Below are positions 1 through 7,942 of a stretch of DNA of 64,000 nucleotides, in pieces. Positions within the stretch are counted from its first letter, which is position 1; every line of letters begins with the position of its first letter. A program made the position numbers and the translations under genes. The notes below the pieces were generated by a model that was not told the origin of the DNA, did not search any database, and worked only from the letters and a program-made list of their open reading frames with translations. The stretch is from G942493215 sp942493215 (GTDB lineage: Bacteria; Bacillota_I; Bacilli_A; RF39; UBA660): positions 1,240,001-1,304,000 of the forward strand of contig OW818670.1 in the NCBI GenBank assembly GCA_942493215.1, in the 5' to 3' direction.

Positions 1-593
1 GCATTCACTATATGCCCGTCGCTTGAATGTAAAAGTATAAAGCAGTCACTATCGACAATTCTTTGAACCACATCTAACTTTTCTGGTGTTACAATGCGGA
101 ATAGACCTCGATTTTCAGCAAAACCCTTAATAATTGTGGAAAATATAATCAATAATTGGTGATATTCATCACTATCATTAGGTAGTATAGTTACACTTCT
201 ATCTCTACAATTAAGATATCCATCACATAAATAATGTTTTTTATCTATCTCATCAGGCACGGGGAGTACATCTTTAAATATCTGAATTGAAGTACCATAG
301 CAAGTCATAATGTAGCGAATGTTATTATAAATTATCGAAAACTCACCAGCACCTTTATATTTTTTACTGTTTTTTATATTGAAAATATAACCATGTAAAT
401 TGTCACCACATATAATATCACCAACTGTAATTACCCTTCCAGATTTATTTAAATTTCCATGATATTTATATTGTTCTGGAATTTCATTATAACCACAATG
501 ATTACAAGAAAAGTCATCACGGTAAGGAGTATCAATAAAGGCTTTTATTACATCCATAACAGTTTTAGTAGATCCACTTTTATCTGTTTCCAT
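1..593 (-). CDS. Hypothetical protein, 3' end cut by window edge
   Basis: The minus strand is open from an ATG at 593 to the left edge (197 codons visible, no stop reached), so this is a partial gene. The ATG is preceded by a strong AGGGGGG ribosome binding site. The protein starts METDKSGSTKTV and has one CNHC (CxxC) pair near residues 30-33, possibly half of a metal site or just two cysteines. The rest is a mixed soluble sequence without membrane segments or a signal peptide. I do not recognise the family. The gene reads in the same direction as the oxidoreductase gene at 748-1464, which lies upstream of it. Confidence 0.6.
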   Translation of the reverse strand, partial: METDKSGSTKTVMDVIKAFIDTPYRDDFSCNHCGYNEIPEQYKYHGNLNKSGRVITVGDIICGDNLHGYIFNIKNSKKYKGAGEFSIIYNNIRYIMTCYGTSIQIFKDVLPVPDEIDKKHYLCDGYLNCRDRSVTILPNDSDEYHQLLIIFSTIIKGFAENRGLFRIVTPEKLDVVQRIVDSDCFILLHSSDGHIVN

Positions 594-747
594 TATTTGC
601 CCCCCTAATTAATACATATTCTATATATATGAATAGAAAAAGTCAATATTTATGTAAAATATATTAATGTTTAGAATTATTGAAAATAAGATAACAATTT
701 ATGTTTTCTAGACCATTAAGCAAATAAATTCTTTTTAAGTAGAATGG

Positions 748-1464
748 TTAAATTTTATAATACAAAAAATCGGGGATTCTTTTAATAAAAAATGCTAAAA
801 ATGCCCATCTTTTTGTTACATAAAATTTCTTTTTTCTTTTTTTAAGTGACGAGTAGATTTGAGTAGCTACTTTTTCTAATGGCATAACCCAAAATAATCC
901 TTCACCTTTGGCCATCGCTGTATTAACAAGTCCAGGTTTAATGTCTGTGATTGTAATATCAAGATTTTGTTTTTTTATCTTACAACGAAGACCTTCTAAA
1001 TAATTTGATAAGAATGCTTTAGAAGCATTGTATGCCGGACTTATTGCACTACCTCGTAATGCTGCTATAGAAGTTATGACGGCTAAATGTCCAGTTTTTT
1101 TATCAAGAAAATATTTCATTGAAGCATTGATAATTGCAGTTACACCCATAACATTAGTGTTAATTGTTTCCTGTTCTAATTGCCATTTTAGTTCTTTGTT
1201 TATATGCCCAATGCCCACACTAATAATAATTAAATCTACACCATTCATTTCACCAATCAAATCGTTTAGACATTTAATAGATTCTTTAATATTTGTGACA
1301 TCCATATGTTTAATGTAGACTTGATTAGGCAGCTCCTTTTTTAAATTATCAAGTAATTCTATACGTCTACTAGTAAGTCCAAGCATATATCCGTCTTTAG
1401 ACATAATCTTTGCCAGTTGCATTCCAATGCCACTACTTGAACCAATTATTATTGCTTTTTTCAT
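748..1464 (-). CDS. SDR family NAD(P)-dependent oxidoreductase
   Basis: This is a 238-residue classical short-chain dehydrogenase/reductase. The cofactor-binding glycine motif GSSSGIG is at residues 8-14. A TSI segment near 131-133 supplies the catalytic Ser. The active-site YNASK has Tyr145 and Lys149, followed by the usual PGLVNTAM segment. The length fits the family. The basic, hydrophobic C-terminus (KKRKKKFYVTKRWAFLAFF) suggests membrane association, as in several lipid- or ketone-reducing SDRs. The substrate cannot be read from sequence. The start is supported by AAGGAGGAAAAT directly before the ATG. The gene stands alone on the minus strand, divergent from the membrane-protein gene at 1727. 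Confidence 0.88.
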   Translation of the reverse strand: MKKAIIIGSSSGIGMQLAKIMSKDGYMLGLTSRRIELLDNLKKELPNQVYIKHMDVTNIKESIKCLNDLIGEMNGVDLIIISVGIGHINKELKWQLEQETINTNVMGVTAIINASMKYFLDKKTGHLAVITSIAALRGSAISPAYNASKAFLSNYLEGLRCKIKKQNLDITITDIKPGLVNTAMAKGEGLFWVMPLEKVATQIYSSLKKRKKKFYVTKRWAFLAFFIKRIPDFLYYKI

Positions 1465-1726
1465 ATTTTCCTCCTTATTGCAGTATTATTATATAACTAT
1501 TTAATCTATTAAATATAGATACCTTTATTATATCAAAAAACGTGATCCTGAAATATACTTTCTAAATTTTCTATTTTTCTTTGCTATAAAAAAGTATCTG
1601 TTTATGTAGTAAACTTTGTTACAAATATTATTTTCTATTTGTGTCCACTATATAGAGTAACTATTCATTATTTTTACAGTTTTATTTTTTATGAAAATAA
1701 TATATAATAAAGTTAGGTGATAAGAT

Positions 1727-2464
1727 ATGAAAACTATATATAATATTTCAAAAAAAGAGATTAATCGAAGAATAATCGCATATACATCATTAATTATTTT
1801 CTATTTTATTAGCTTAATCTTTTTTTCATTTAATTATATAAAACAATATTTAAATGTATTTTTATTTATAATATTAATTTTAGTTCTTGTTCTTTTCTTA
1901 TCAAGAATCATTGTAGTTAGATATCTTAATTCACTTTTGAAAACTAATATCGAATTAACTCCTGAATATATTAAAAAAAATAATACTAAATATCTAATTA
2001 AAAATATTAAAAAAGTAATAATTAAACGAACATCTAAAGGATTAGTTAGAGAAATAAAAATAAAATTAAATAATAATATAAGTACTTATATAAATAATAG
2101 TATAGAAGATATTGAAGGATTTACAGAAAAATTAAAACAGTATTTATCTAATAATACTGACATTAAGTATATAAAAGAACCTTTAGATTTTGATAATATT
2201 ATATTTTATCCGATTTTAGGTATTTTAATAGGTTTTATTAGTGTTAAAACAATGGAATTTTTCTTTATTTTAGATATTAAAGATATGCATTTTATTAGTT
2301 ATATTATATCCTTGTTTGCTTTTGTATTAGGACTATATTTTATATTATATAAACCTATACATAAACGAGATGAAAAAGTGAAATTATCGTCTGATAATAT
2401 ATGGGGTGTATTATTTATAATAGGAGCATTGTTAGTTTTATTATCAAGTTTTTTTAATAGTTAA
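1727..2464 (+). CDS. Hypothetical membrane protein
   Basis: This 245-residue protein has two hydrophobic helices near residues 17-65, a hydrophilic and very Lys/Asn-rich middle (about 75-155), then three further helices (about 160-245). The topology resembles small bacterial PH-like or DUF membrane proteins whose soluble domain is inserted between helix pairs, but I do not recognise a family. The start has a good TTAGGTGAT ribosome binding site. A TATAAT lies at 1703-1708 without a convincing -35. It is the first of a run of co-directional small genes extending to about 7118. Confidence 0.65.
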   Translation: MKTIYNISKKEINRRIIAYTSLIIFYFISLIFFSFNYIKQYLNVFLFIILILVLVLFLSRIIVVRYLNSLLKTNIELTPEYIKKNNTKYLIKNIKKVIIKRTSKGLVREIKIKLNNNISTYINNSIEDIEGFTEKLKQYLSNNTDIKYIKEPLDFDNIIFYPILGILIGFISVKTMEFFFILDIKDMHFISYIISLFAFVLGLYFILYKPIHKRDEKVKLSSDNIWGVLFIIGALLVLLSSFFNS

Positions 2465-2494
2465 ACAATAATATAAAGTTTAGAGGTGATAGTT

Positions 2495-3205
2495 ATGGCA
2501 ATGTGGAATCCATGGCGTGGTTGTAAAAAATGTAGTGACGGTTGTAAGTATTGTTACATCCATAAAGGTGATTTTAAAAGACATATAGATACAAATAATA
2601 TAGTAAAAACTATAGACTTTAGTAAACCAATTGAGAAGTTAGCAAACGGTAATTACAAAGTTAAATCAGGTATTGTATATACTTGTTTCTCATCAGACTT
2701 TTTGATTGAAGAAGCTGATTCATGGCGAGATGATTGTTGGAAAATAATCAAAGAAAGATCGGATTTAATGTTTTTATTTCTTACTAAAAGAATAGAAAGA
2801 TTTTCAAAATGTATTCCTGATGATTGGAATGATGGATATGATAATGTAATTGTTTGTTGTACGATTGAAAATCAGAAAAATGCTGATAATAAATTGGATA
2901 TTTTTAATAAATTACCTATTAAACATAAATGTATAACAGCTCAACCATTATTAGAAAAAATCGATATTAAAAAATATCTGAGTGATATTGAATTGGTGGT
3001 TGTTGGTGGTGAATCAGATTATAATGCTAGACCACTTAATTATGATTGGGTTCTTAATATAAGAGAACAATGTATAAGAAAAAATGTTAATTTTGAATTT
3101 AGGCAGTGTGGCACGCATTTTATTAAAGATAATATAAAGTATAACCTAGCCGTAAAAGACTTATGTAGACTAGCTAAAAAGGCCAATATTAACTATCATA
3201 TTTAA
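2495..3205 (+). CDS. DUF5131 (phage Gp37/Gp68-like) family protein
   Basis: This 236-residue cytosolic protein opens with the family signature W-N-P-W-x-G-C followed by closely spaced cysteines (C-x2-C-x3-C-x2-C: CKKCSDGCKYCY). The later blocks FLTKRIERF, VCCTIENQ, TAQPLLE and VVVGGES are all typical of DUF5131. The cysteine cluster resembles radical-SAM-like [4Fe-4S] ligation, but the biochemical role of the family is not established to my knowledge. The reading frame is open from a GTG at 2486, but that GTG lies inside the GAGGTGAT ribosome binding site, so the ATG at 2495 is the real start. Family members are common in phages and mobile DNA, consistent with the accessory neighbourhood. Confidence 0.85.
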   Translation: MAMWNPWRGCKKCSDGCKYCYIHKGDFKRHIDTNNIVKTIDFSKPIEKLANGNYKVKSGIVYTCFSSDFLIEEADSWRDDCWKIIKERSDLMFLFLTKRIERFSKCIPDDWNDGYDNVIVCCTIENQKNADNKLDIFNKLPIKHKCITAQPLLEKIDIKKYLSDIELVVVGGESDYNARPLNYDWVLNIREQCIRKNVNFEFRQCGTHFIKDNIKYNLAVKDLCRLAKKANINYHI

Positions 3206-3254
3206 TAGATTAAATTTAAAAAGTATTATATAATTACTTTAGGAGGATACTTGT

Positions 3255-3719
3255 ATGGGAAGTAAAACCATTGAAAAAGATGTAATTGCTCCATGTGGCA
3301 TGAACTGTAGTTTATGCATAGCGTATATTTTTAATAAATATGATTTAAATAAAGAAGGATTTAATAAAAAATATTGCTCAGGTTGTATAGCTAGAGGAAA
3401 AAACTGTACTTTTTCTTTAGGTAAGAAATGTGACTTAATAGGTGAGGGTAAAATAAGATTTTGTTATGAATGTGGTAATTTTCCTTGTGATGGTCTTAAA
3501 AGATTGGATAAAAGATATAAGACTAAATATAATATGAGTATGATTGATAATTTAAATTATATAAAGGAAAAGGGAATTGAACAATTTCTAAATGAGGAAG
3601 AACAAAAATGGAAATGTAAAATATGTGGTGAATTAATTTGCTGCCATAATGGTTTATGTTTAAATTGCCAAATTGATACTTTGAAAGAAAATAAAAAGTA
3701 TCATCAAAAAAATGATTAG
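3255..3719 (+). CDS. DUF3795 domain-containing Cys-rich protein
   Basis: This is a 154-residue cytosolic protein with 15 or more cysteines. The N-terminal APCGMNCSLCIAY block is the DUF3795 signature. Further pairs follow (CSGC, CYECGNFPC, CKICG, CCHNGLCLNC), suggesting Zn or Fe-S binding. The function of the family is not known to me. The ATG follows a perfect AGGAGG with correct spacing. It lies 49 bases after the DUF5131 gene and 26 before a GNAT gene, so probably in the same transcript. Confidence 0.82.
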   Translation: MGSKTIEKDVIAPCGMNCSLCIAYIFNKYDLNKEGFNKKYCSGCIARGKNCTFSLGKKCDLIGEGKIRFCYECGNFPCDGLKRLDKRYKTKYNMSMIDNLNYIKEKGIEQFLNEEEQKWKCKICGELICCHNGLCLNCQIDTLKENKKYHQKND

Positions 3720-3745
3720 TATATAGAAAATAAGAGGTGAGGTAA

Positions 3746-4264
3746 ATGAATATCTATTTAAAAAAATTAGCTTTAAATGATGGAATAAAAGAACTTGAAT
3801 ATATTAGAACAGTACCCAAAGAAGAAAATGGTTTTTATAATCCTGCCAATGAAGAAGATATGAAAGATGAGCAAAGTTTTAAAAAATGGATTTTAAATAA
3901 AATTGATGAAGAACAAAGTATTAATTTAAAAGAAGGATACGTACCACAGACCATTTATTGGGTAATGAAAGACGATAATATAATTGGTATTGGTAAAATA
4001 AGACATTACTTAAATAAGAATTTATTAGAACATGGTGGTCTAATTGGTTTAGCCATTTCTGAATATTGTCGTGATAAAGGAATTGGTACAACTTCTCTAA
4101 ATATGCTTCTTGATAAAGCCATTAATGATTACGATATTGAAGATGTTTTACTAACTAATAATGAAGATAATATTGCATCACGTAGAATTGTCGAAAAATG
4201 TGGTGGCCAACTAGAAAAAATTGAAAATGGTACATGTTACTATTGGATAAAATTAATTAAATAA
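3746..4264 (+). CDS. GNAT family N-acetyltransferase
   Basis: This is a 172-residue Gcn5-related acetyltransferase. The acetyl-CoA pyrophosphate loop (motif A, R/Q-x-x-G-x-G) is RDKGIG near residue 110, following the strand GLIGLAIS. The NEDNIASRRIVEKCG segment is the usual motif B helix, ending in a Tyr/Trp-rich strand. The protein resembles the RimJ-like or yjcF-like predicted acetyltransferases with an N-terminal extension. The substrate is unknown. An AGAGGTGAGG ribosome binding site precedes the ATG. Only 14 bases separate its stop from the next gene, an immunity-like protein, suggesting co-expression. Confidence 0.85.
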   Translation: MNIYLKKLALNDGIKELEYIRTVPKEENGFYNPANEEDMKDEQSFKKWILNKIDEEQSINLKEGYVPQTIYWVMKDDNIIGIGKIRHYLNKNLLEHGGLIGLAISEYCRDKGIGTTSLNMLLDKAINDYDIEDVLLTNNEDNIASRRIVEKCGGQLEKIENGTCYYWIKLIK

Positions 4265-4278
4265 ATATAGGTGATAAT

Positions 4279-4809
4279 ATGAAAAAATTAAGAAAAATGA
4301 TAGGTAAATATGATGATGATCATATCGTTGAATTAATGCATTTAATCGAAACTCAAAGTAAAGAAACCATTGCTAAATGGTGTATGGATTATGCAGAAGA
4401 ATTTATTCTCCCAATATATGAGAAATACTATCCTAATGATAATCGCCCTAAGATGACACTAAATGCCTCTCGTGATTGGTTTAAAGGATTAAAAAAGCTA
4501 CCAGAAGTAAAAGATATTATTTTAAATTCCTGTCATCAAGCAGCCCGGGAAGCAGAAGATAATCCTGCTGCTCAAGCAGCGGCAAGAACACTTGGACAAG
4601 CAGCTGCTTGTTTTCATACTCCAACCCATTCATTAGGCCTAGCCTTTTATGGTGGGGCAGCCATTGCTTATGATAAATTAGGGATTAACGCTACTGAGGA
4701 AGAGTATGAAAAGATAGCTCGTGAAGAGGTAATTAAGATGACCAAATCATTAAAAAAAGTTGCCATAAAAAATGAACAGAATAAAGCTATATTAAAATGG
4801 CACTGCTAA
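4279..4809 (+). CDS. Putative immunity protein (Imm-5-like domain)
   Basis: This 176-residue helical cytosolic protein matches what is usually annotated as putative immunity protein. It has an N-terminal RKMIGKYDDDHI segment, the WCMDYAEEFILPIYEKYYPNDNRP block, and a central Ala-rich helix pair (AAREAEDNPAAQAAARTLGQ, then AACFHTPTHSLGLAFYGGAA) with conserved Cys/His residues. No toxin gene is adjacent, so it is an orphan. The family name is inherited from polymorphic-toxin genomics and actual activity is unproven. The start has an AGGTGAT ribosome binding site. Confidence 0.75.
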   Translation: MKKLRKMIGKYDDDHIVELMHLIETQSKETIAKWCMDYAEEFILPIYEKYYPNDNRPKMTLNASRDWFKGLKKLPEVKDIILNSCHQAAREAEDNPAAQAAARTLGQAAACFHTPTHSLGLAFYGGAAIAYDKLGINATEEEYEKIAREEVIKMTKSLKKVAIKNEQNKAILKWHC

Positions 4810-4849
4810 ATTAAGACATATAAGTGAAGACTCTAAAGGAGATAATAAA

Positions 4850-5551
4850 ATGAAGTGTATAGATGATTATAACATACCTATCGAATATAAGAATGAAATC
4901 CATAAATTTTATAATTATTTAATGGAAAAATATAAAACTAATATATTACTATTTACTTTAAGTGGTAGTACAGTTTTTGAAGACATTAGAGAAGAAATTA
5001 GTGATATTGACCTTATAATCATTCTAAAAAAATGTTCTTCTGAAGTATATGAAGACATTTATTCATATAAAAATAAGTTTAAAATAAAAATTGATTGTAA
5101 TATTTTTGTATCTAGTGAATTAAAAAATAAACATATTGATTATATAGCAATGTATTATTTATATTTAATTAAGATTAAGTATATTGAACCAATTTATTTT
5201 ATAAAAGAATTTAAAAATTCTGTAACTAAAAAGAATATGCTAAATTCCATTAGGAATGTTGTTATCTTAAATGCTAGGACATTTAGAAAAATAGTTTATG
5301 AATTTAAACCTGAAGATACTAACATTATTATAAAAAATATAATTTATCTAGAAAAAGATTATTTAATATTGAAGGATAATTATTGCTCAAGTTCTGAAGA
5401 TGTTATTAAAACATTTAACAATAAATTTAATTTATTGTTTGATTTAGATTTAATAAAATGTTTAAAGAACGAATTAGATGAATTAGAAATCAGAAAGTTA
5501 CTTGATTATGCCAATAGATTAATAATGATTTTTAATGAAATAAAATATTAA
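4850..5551 (+). CDS. Nucleotidyltransferase-fold protein
   Basis: This 233-residue cytosolic protein begins with a short helix and then the minimal nucleotidyltransferase motif. A GST sits in LSGSTVFED, and about ten residues later D-I-D in SDIDLIIIL supplies the two metal-binding aspartates. A third acidic strand is probably KIDCNIFV. The C-terminal half is helical and Lys/Asn-rich. Such proteins include MNT-type antitoxins and aminoglycoside nucleotidyltransferase relatives. No HEPN partner is encoded next to it. The start follows AAGGAGAT. Assignment is to fold only. Confidence 0.7.
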   Translation: MKCIDDYNIPIEYKNEIHKFYNYLMEKYKTNILLFTLSGSTVFEDIREEISDIDLIIILKKCSSEVYEDIYSYKNKFKIKIDCNIFVSSELKNKHIDYIAMYYLYLIKIKYIEPIYFIKEFKNSVTKKNMLNSIRNVVILNARTFRKIVYEFKPEDTNIIIKNIIYLEKDYLILKDNYCSSSEDVIKTFNNKFNLLFDLDLIKCLKNELDELEIRKLLDYANRLIMIFNEIKY

Positions 5552-5591
5552 AACAAGTTTTAAAGTATTTAAATTAAATGGGGGTGATTAT

Positions 5592-6212
5592 ATGAGTATA
5601 TCTATAAATAAAAGATTAAAAAAATTAGATAAACTATTTTCTATTTTAATAATTGAAACAATATTTATAATATTGCCGTTTTTAACGATATGGTTCTCTT
5701 TTTATTTACTTAAATGGAATATAGCTGTTGGTTTAATACTAAGTCTTTTAATAACTATAGTGTTAAATATTTTTATGTTAAAAAAATTTATTAATGAATT
5801 TTATAATTTAAATTATTTTTGGTTAATATTAATACATTTATTTCTTTCCATAGGCATATTTGGCTTTTTTATGGGTGTTCCTATATTTAATATAATACCG
5901 GGAATATTAGGGGGAATATATATTGGTAGACAAGCGAGTATTAAAAATGAAAATATTGAAACATTTAAGCATAAACTTTCCTTATCTAATATTTATTCTC
6001 TAATAGTTCTTATTTTTATATGTTTTTGTTCAACATATATAGCACTTTCTGATAAATATACAGCAGCTAATATAGAGGGTATGCTTAATTTGAATTTTCA
6101 TTTAACTAACTCAATGCTATGGATAATTATAATTCTTGGAGGCTTATTATTAATAATATTACAATATATATTTTCAATAATTTTAGCCAAAAAAATGTAT
6201 CATAGAATATAA
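5592..6212 (+). CDS. Hypothetical multi-pass membrane protein
   Basis: This 206-residue protein has about five or six predicted membrane helices (roughly 17-40, 45-63, 75-95, 98-112, 130-150 and 173-200) and a short basic N-terminus. A Gly-rich turn (GILGGIYIGRQA) lies between helices 4 and 5. No family is recognised. The ATG follows GGGGTGAT. It ends the co-directional run that starts at 1727. Confidence 0.6.
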   Translation: MSISINKRLKKLDKLFSILIIETIFIILPFLTIWFSFYLLKWNIAVGLILSLLITIVLNIFMLKKFINEFYNLNYFWLILIHLFLSIGIFGFFMGVPIFNIIPGILGGIYIGRQASIKNENIETFKHKLSLSNIYSLIVLIFICFCSTYIALSDKYTAANIEGMLNLNFHLTNSMLWIIIILGGLLLIILQYIFSIILAKKMYHRI

Positions 6213-6235
6213 AATAAATATTATGGGGTGATGGT

Positions 6236-6307
6236 ATGAAAGAATTTACTCATTATAATAAACTTATATTTTATATAAATATATATATTTTTAAATGTAT
6301 GATATAA
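6236..6307 (+). CDS. Possible 23-residue peptide or decayed gene start
   Basis: A clean GGGGTGAT ribosome binding site precedes an ATG at 6236 that opens a 23-codon reading frame (MKEFTHYNKLIFYINIYIFK and three more residues). The hydrophobic, Tyr/Ile-rich tail could be a small membrane peptide. The frame runs into very AT-rich DNA and stops, so it may equally be the remnant of a longer gene. The ribosome binding site is the only real support. Confidence 0.25.
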   Translation: MKEFTHYNKLIFYINIYIFKCMI

Positions 6308-6367
6308 TAAATAAAAGACTTAATATATCAAAAATAGTAATTATTTCATATAGAAAAGGTGATAAAA

Positions 6368-6931
6368 TTGAGTAGAGTAATATTATTAACGGCTAAACCC
6401 CGAACGGGAAAAAGTACGGCAATTGAGAAGATTATTAATACTATTGGTAGTGATAATTATGTTGGATTTTTTACTAAAGAAATAAAAAATGAGCAAAATG
6501 AAAGAACTGGATTTGCTGTTGTTACAAGTGATGGCAAAGTAGGTACCCTTGCGTCAGTATTTTCATCTAGTCCAATTAGACATAGTAGATATGGTGTTGA
6601 ATTAGATTTTTTTGAAAAAGAAGCCCTACCAATAATAGAAAGTGCTGATAACAGTAAAGTAATTATTATCGATGAGATTGGTCCAATGCAGATGTATTCA
6701 GATAGTTTTAAACGTATCTTATTAAGTTATACTAATAGTGATAATAGAGTTGTTATAGGTACAATATTTTATGATTCTTATGAATGGATTAATGATTTTA
6801 AAAAGAATCCTAGTGTTGAATTAATTGAAGTGACATTAGAAAATAGAGATGATATACCTAAAATGGTATTAGAAAAAGTGAGTGATAAAGTAGATGAACG
6901 AGGAATTGAAAAGAAAAAAGATAAAAAGTGA
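6368..6931 (+). CDS. THEP1-like nucleoside-triphosphatase (NTPase_1 family)
   Basis: This is a 187-residue P-loop NTPase. The Walker A is AKPRTGKST near the N-terminus. A GFFTKEI strand matches the NTPase_1/THEP1 pattern, and the Walker B is VIIIDEIGPMQMYS, with the DEIG typical of this family. These enzymes hydrolyse NTPs in vitro and their physiological role is unclear. The frame is open from a GTG at 6359, but that GTG lies inside the AAAGGTGAT ribosome binding site, so the TTG at 6368 (LSRVILLTAK, read as Met) is the better start. The charged C-terminal tail overlaps the next gene by 38 bases. Confidence 0.78.
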   Translation: MSRVILLTAKPRTGKSTAIEKIINTIGSDNYVGFFTKEIKNEQNERTGFAVVTSDGKVGTLASVFSSSPIRHSRYGVELDFFEKEALPIIESADNSKVIIIDEIGPMQMYSDSFKRILLSYTNSDNRVVIGTIFYDSYEWINDFKKNPSVELIEVTLENRDDIPKMVLEKVSDKVDERGIEKKKDKK

Positions 6932-7118
6932 GAAGTATGCTAAAGAGATAGATCGCTTTGAGATAATTGATTTTAACGTCAAAATGAATTCTGAGCACGA
7001 TACAAGATATATAAAATACACCAATGGTAAATATGAATGTACATGTGATTGTTATAATCGTAATGGTACATGCAGTCATATAATGGCCATTCAAAACATC
7101 ATCAGCAACATAAAGTAA
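6894..7118 (+). CDS. Small SWIM-type zinc-finger protein
   Basis: This 74-residue protein has a basic N-terminus followed by a complete SWIM signature, C-x-C-x(n)-C-x-H (YECTCDCYNRNGTCSHIMAI), predicted to bind one zinc. SWIM modules normally sit inside helicases, kinases or transposases. Here the module is essentially the whole protein, so DNA or protein binding is the only sensible guess. The ATG lies inside the end of the NTPase gene in another frame, which suggests translational coupling. It might be the surviving end of a longer SWIM protein. A terminator begins at its stop codon. Confidence 0.65.
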   Translation: MNEELKRKKIKSEKYAKEIDRFEIIDFNVKMNSEHDTRYIKYTNGKYECTCDCYNRNGTCSHIMAIQNIISNIK

Positions 7119-7143
7119 AAGTTTAATAACTTTTATTTTTTTT
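7117..7143 (+). terminator. Intrinsic terminator after the SWIM gene
   Basis: The stem is AAAAGTT (7117-7123) with AACTTTT (7128-7134), loop TAAT, followed by an A and a run of eight T. The stem is pure A-T except for one G-C pair, but position and T-run fit. It overlaps the SWIM stop codon. Confidence 0.6.
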
Positions 7144-7162
7144 ATGAAATAACATATAACTA

Positions 7163-7191
7163 TTGACAAGTGTAATAAATACACATATAAT
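7163..7191 (+). promoter_or_regulatory. Promoter with palindromic operator in the spacer (NrtR-type autoregulation)
   Basis: A consensus promoter is visible: TTGACA (7163-7168), a 17-base spacer and TATAAT (7186-7191). The spacer is almost filled by an inverted repeat, GTGTA-N5-TACAC (7170-7184). The same GTGTA-N5-TACAC occurs at 7913-7927 ahead of the next gene. A repressor bound here would block RNA polymerase directly. The downstream gene is itself a Nudix-HTH regulator, so autorepression is the straightforward inference. Confidence 0.75.
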
Positions 7192-7212
7192 GTAATTGTG
7201 GTGGTGATCAAA

Positions 7213-7887
7213 ATGGAAATAAATAATCCGTTATATAAGAAACAAGGTGTTCATGTTATTACTTCAATCTTCACAGTTGATAAAGGCATAACCAAAGTAT
7301 TACTAATAAGACGAAAAAATAATCCTTATAAAGATATGTGGTCATTAGTAGGTGGAGCTTTATATAATAACGAAGATTTAGAAGTAGGGGTTAGAAGAGA
7401 GATTAAAGAAAAAACTGGTATTGATAATATTGAGATATATTTGAGTGGTGTATTTGGTAATGTTAATCGTTCACCCCTTATGCGAATGCTAGCAATTACT
7501 TATATTGGTATTATGGATATTAATAAAGTTAATATCCTAAAAGAAAATTTTAAGATATCAGATTCTGATTGGGTTCCTCTTAATCTTGTGCCTAATCTTG
7601 CTTATGATCACAATGCCATCTTAGATGATGCCATAAAGGTATTACAAGATAAAATTGTGACGACTGATATATTAAAATCATTATTTCCTAATGGATTCAC
7701 TATTCCGGAAATTCAAAAAACTTATGAAATAATTTTAGACAGGAAATTTGATCGTCGTAACTTTAGAAAAAAGCTATTAAATATGGATTTAATTGAAGAT
7801 ACTAATAAATATAGTAAGTTTGAAGGAAGAAAACCAGCAAAATTATATAAATTTAAAGAACATAAAGAAAATAAAAATGTATTCTAG
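7213..7887 (+). CDS. NrtR-like Nudix-HTH transcriptional regulator
   Basis: This 224-residue protein has an N-terminal Nudix domain (about 12-140) and a C-terminal winged helix (about 150-222). The Nudix box is GALYNNED...REIKEKTGI at residues 48-70. One catalytic Glu of the REUXEEXGU motif is Lys67, which suggests a ligand sensor rather than an active hydrolase. The C-terminal pattern (FTIPEIQKTYEIILDRKFD, RRNFRKKLL, then GRKPAKLYKF) is characteristic of NrtR-type regulators, which elsewhere respond to ADP-ribose-type ligands and control NAD metabolism. The frame is open from 7198, but the ATG at 7213 follows GGTGGTGATC and is the start. Its own promoter contains the palindrome described at 7170-7184. 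Confidence 0.87.
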   Translation: MEINNPLYKKQGVHVITSIFTVDKGITKVLLIRRKNNPYKDMWSLVGGALYNNEDLEVGVRREIKEKTGIDNIEIYLSGVFGNVNRSPLMRMLAITYIGIMDINKVNILKENFKISDSDWVPLNLVPNLAYDHNAILDDAIKVLQDKIVTTDILKSLFPNGFTIPEIQKTYEIILDRKFDRRNFRKKLLNMDLIEDTNKYSKFEGRKPAKLYKFKEHKENKNVF

Positions 7888-7897
7888 ATACATTTTT
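7873..7897 (+). terminator. Hairpin at the end of the Nudix-HTH gene
   Basis: A perfect 10-bp stem, AAAAATGTAT (7873-7882) with ATACATTTTT (7888-7897) and loop TCTAG, spans the stop codon. The T-run is part of the stem. It could terminate the regulator transcript, leaving the next gene to its own promoter. Confidence 0.45.
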
Positions 7898-7910
7898 ATA
7901 AACAAATATG

Positions 7911-7929
7911 ATGTGTATATTATACACAT
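7911..7929 (+). promoter_or_regulatory. 19-bp palindrome, second predicted NrtR-type operator
   Basis: ATGTGTATA-T-TATACACAT is a perfect inverted repeat ending two bases before the GGAGG of the histidine-phosphatase gene. Its core GTGTA-N5-TACAC is identical in architecture to the repeat in the regulator's promoter spacer (7170-7184). A TATTAT within it could be part of a -10. The shared core makes it a likely binding site of the adjacent regulator. Confidence 0.65.
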
Positions 7930-7942
7930 ATGGAGGTAAGAA

